From: an uncultured Lachnospiraceae bacterium
Lineage (GTDB): Bacteria > Bacillota > Clostridia > Lachnospirales > Lachnospiraceae
Direction: 5' to 3'
NCBI GenBank assembly: GCA_910588895.1
Contig: CAJUSS010000165.1
Location: 1 to 7,014 of the forward strand
DNA: 7,014 bases
In this document: positions 6,254 through 7,014 of the stretch, in pieces
Numbering within the stretch: position 1 is the first letter of the stretch
How the letters are laid out: every line of letters starts with the position of its first letter
Program-made: the position numbers and the translations under genes
The notes under the pieces: model-generated
The model's database searches: none
Told to the model about the DNA's origin: nothing
The model's input: the letters and a program-made list of their open reading frames with translations, nothing else

Positions 6254-7014
6254 TCAGCCCCAGCCAGGATACTGGCGGCGCATGTTCTCCTTTTCCCGGG
6301 CGATGATCTGACGGGACTCCTCCAGTGTGGTGCCGATGACCTGGTGCAGCACGTCCTGGGTGACCGTGGGCGAATAGTAGAAGCCCTGCTGGTAAGGGCA
6401 CTCAAAACAGTTCAGCGCATCCACCTGCTTTTGGGTCTCTACGCCCTCCGCGATCGAGGTCAGTTCTAAGTTGCGGGCGATGTGGATCAAGCCCTCTACC
6501 ACATAGAGGGACTTGGGGTTCGTCTCCATCTGGCAGATAAAAGGCCGCTCCAGCTTCAGCGAATGGACGGGAAGGTCCAGTAAGCTGGTGATGCTGGAAT
6601 AGCTGGAGACAAAATTCTTTAAGACCAGCTTTACGCCGATATCGCTCAGATCCTGCATCATGGTATTGATGTTAAAGGAGGCATTGGCCAATACATCCTC
6701 CTCGATCTCCAGCATCAGCTTCCCGTTCGGGATCTGATAGATCTTCATCACCCGCTCCACCTCTTCCAGAAAATCTTCCTGGAGCAGGAGCACCGGTGAG
6801 ACGGAGAGGGAGATGTAGTCAAAGTCCTTCTTTGCGGCGACCAGGCCGGAGATGAAGTTCCCTACCTGGTTCAGGGCAAAATATCCCACCGCCCGGATCT
6901 GGCCCGAATCCTCCGCGATCGGGATGAACTCATTGGCTCCCACCAGACCGATATCCTGGATGAAGATCCGCATGTAGTATTCGGCTCCGGTAAAGCGCCT
7001 TGTGACCGTATTGT
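6254..7014 (-). CDS. Degenerate EAL-domain protein, C-terminal part (5' end outside window)
   Basis: EAL domains hydrolyse or bind the second messenger cyclic di-GMP. The frame is open to the right edge, so about 252 residues are seen and the N-terminus, perhaps a GGDEF or sensor domain, is missing. Numbering from the in-frame ATG at 6973 (probably internal): EFIPIAEDSG at 15-24, LSVSP at 56-60, LMLEIEED at 86-93, NFVSSYSSITSLLDLPVHSLKLE at 120-142, IAEGVET at 174-180 and QGFYYSP at 196-202. These align along a whole EAL domain, but several metal or catalytic positions differ. EAL itself appears as EYY (just upstream, 6974-6982), the Asn of the NLS motif is Ser57, and the DDFGTG block is KNFVSS (119-124), losing both aspartates. 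Glu89, Lys140, Glu176 and Gln196 remain. It is probably not a phosphodiesterase; it may be a cyclic di-GMP receptor or a protein-binding module. It converges on the spoIIQ-like gene and shares the terminator at 6175-6207. Confidence 0.88.
   Translation of the reverse strand, partial: NTVTRRFTGAEYYMRIFIQDIGLVGANEFIPIAEDSGQIRAVGYFALNQVGNFISGLVAAKKDFDYISLSVSPVLLLQEDFLEEVERVMKIYQIPNGKLMLEIEEDVLANASFNINTMMQDLSDIGVKLVLKNFVSSYSSITSLLDLPVHSLKLERPFICQMETNPKSLYVVEGLIHIARNLELTSIAEGVETQKQVDALNCFECPYQQGFYYSPTVTQDVLHQVIGTTLEESRQIIAREKENMRRQYPGWG

Noticed and set aside
1..7014. A search by eye for CRISPR repeats, tRNA or rRNA genes, insertion sequence ends, riboswitches and new defence or toxin systems.
   Set aside because: Nothing supportable was seen; nearly all of the window is occupied by five recognisable genes and their short control regions.

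Overview
The window looks like chromosomal DNA of an endospore-forming member of the Clostridia. Lachnospiraceae is my best guess. This rests on two engulfment genes (spoIID and spoIIQ type), an isoleucyl-tRNA synthetase of the long IleS2 class, a clostridial-style glycogen phosphorylase, and a fairly GC-rich base composition judged by eye. The family-level assignment is an inference from protein style, not a database match.

Layout. (1) 2-1588, plus strand: C-terminal half of ileS; its start lies left of the window. (2) 1671-4151, plus: complete glgP, 82 bases downstream of ileS, with a strong Shine-Dalgarno and no convincing terminator between them. (3) 4152-4241: a compact control region in which an intrinsic terminator hairpin for glgP, a candidate sigma-E-type promoter and the spoIID ribosome binding site share the same bases. 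(4) 4242-5180, plus: spoIID, encoding a membrane-anchored SpoIID-family lytic transglycosylase with Gln at the position of the usual catalytic Glu. (5) 5181-5220: a candidate sigma-F-type promoter and ribosome binding site. (6) 5221-6123, plus: a spoIIQ-like gene (membrane anchor, long low-complexity linker, degenerate M23/LytM domain). (7) 6175-6207: a bidirectional terminator between convergent genes. (8) 6254-7014, minus: C-terminal part of a degenerate EAL-domain protein; its start lies right of the window.

How the genes work together. spoIID and spoIIQ form the functional core. In studied sporulators SpoIID is made in the mother cell under sigma-E and remodels septal peptidoglycan during engulfment. 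SpoIIQ is made in the forespore under sigma-F and anchors the two membranes through SpoIIIAH. The promoter-like sequences here fit that split: each gene has its own compartment-type promoter, and each predicted transcript would begin at its Shine-Dalgarno. ileS and glgP are metabolic or housekeeping genes. The EAL gene is on the opposite strand and separately terminated, so it is probably unrelated.

I found no mobile element, CRISPR array, RNA gene or evidently new multi-gene system. The points most worth a second look are the shared terminator/promoter/Shine-Dalgarno element before spoIID, the Glu-to-Gln change in SpoIID, and the loss of metal-binding residues in the EAL protein.
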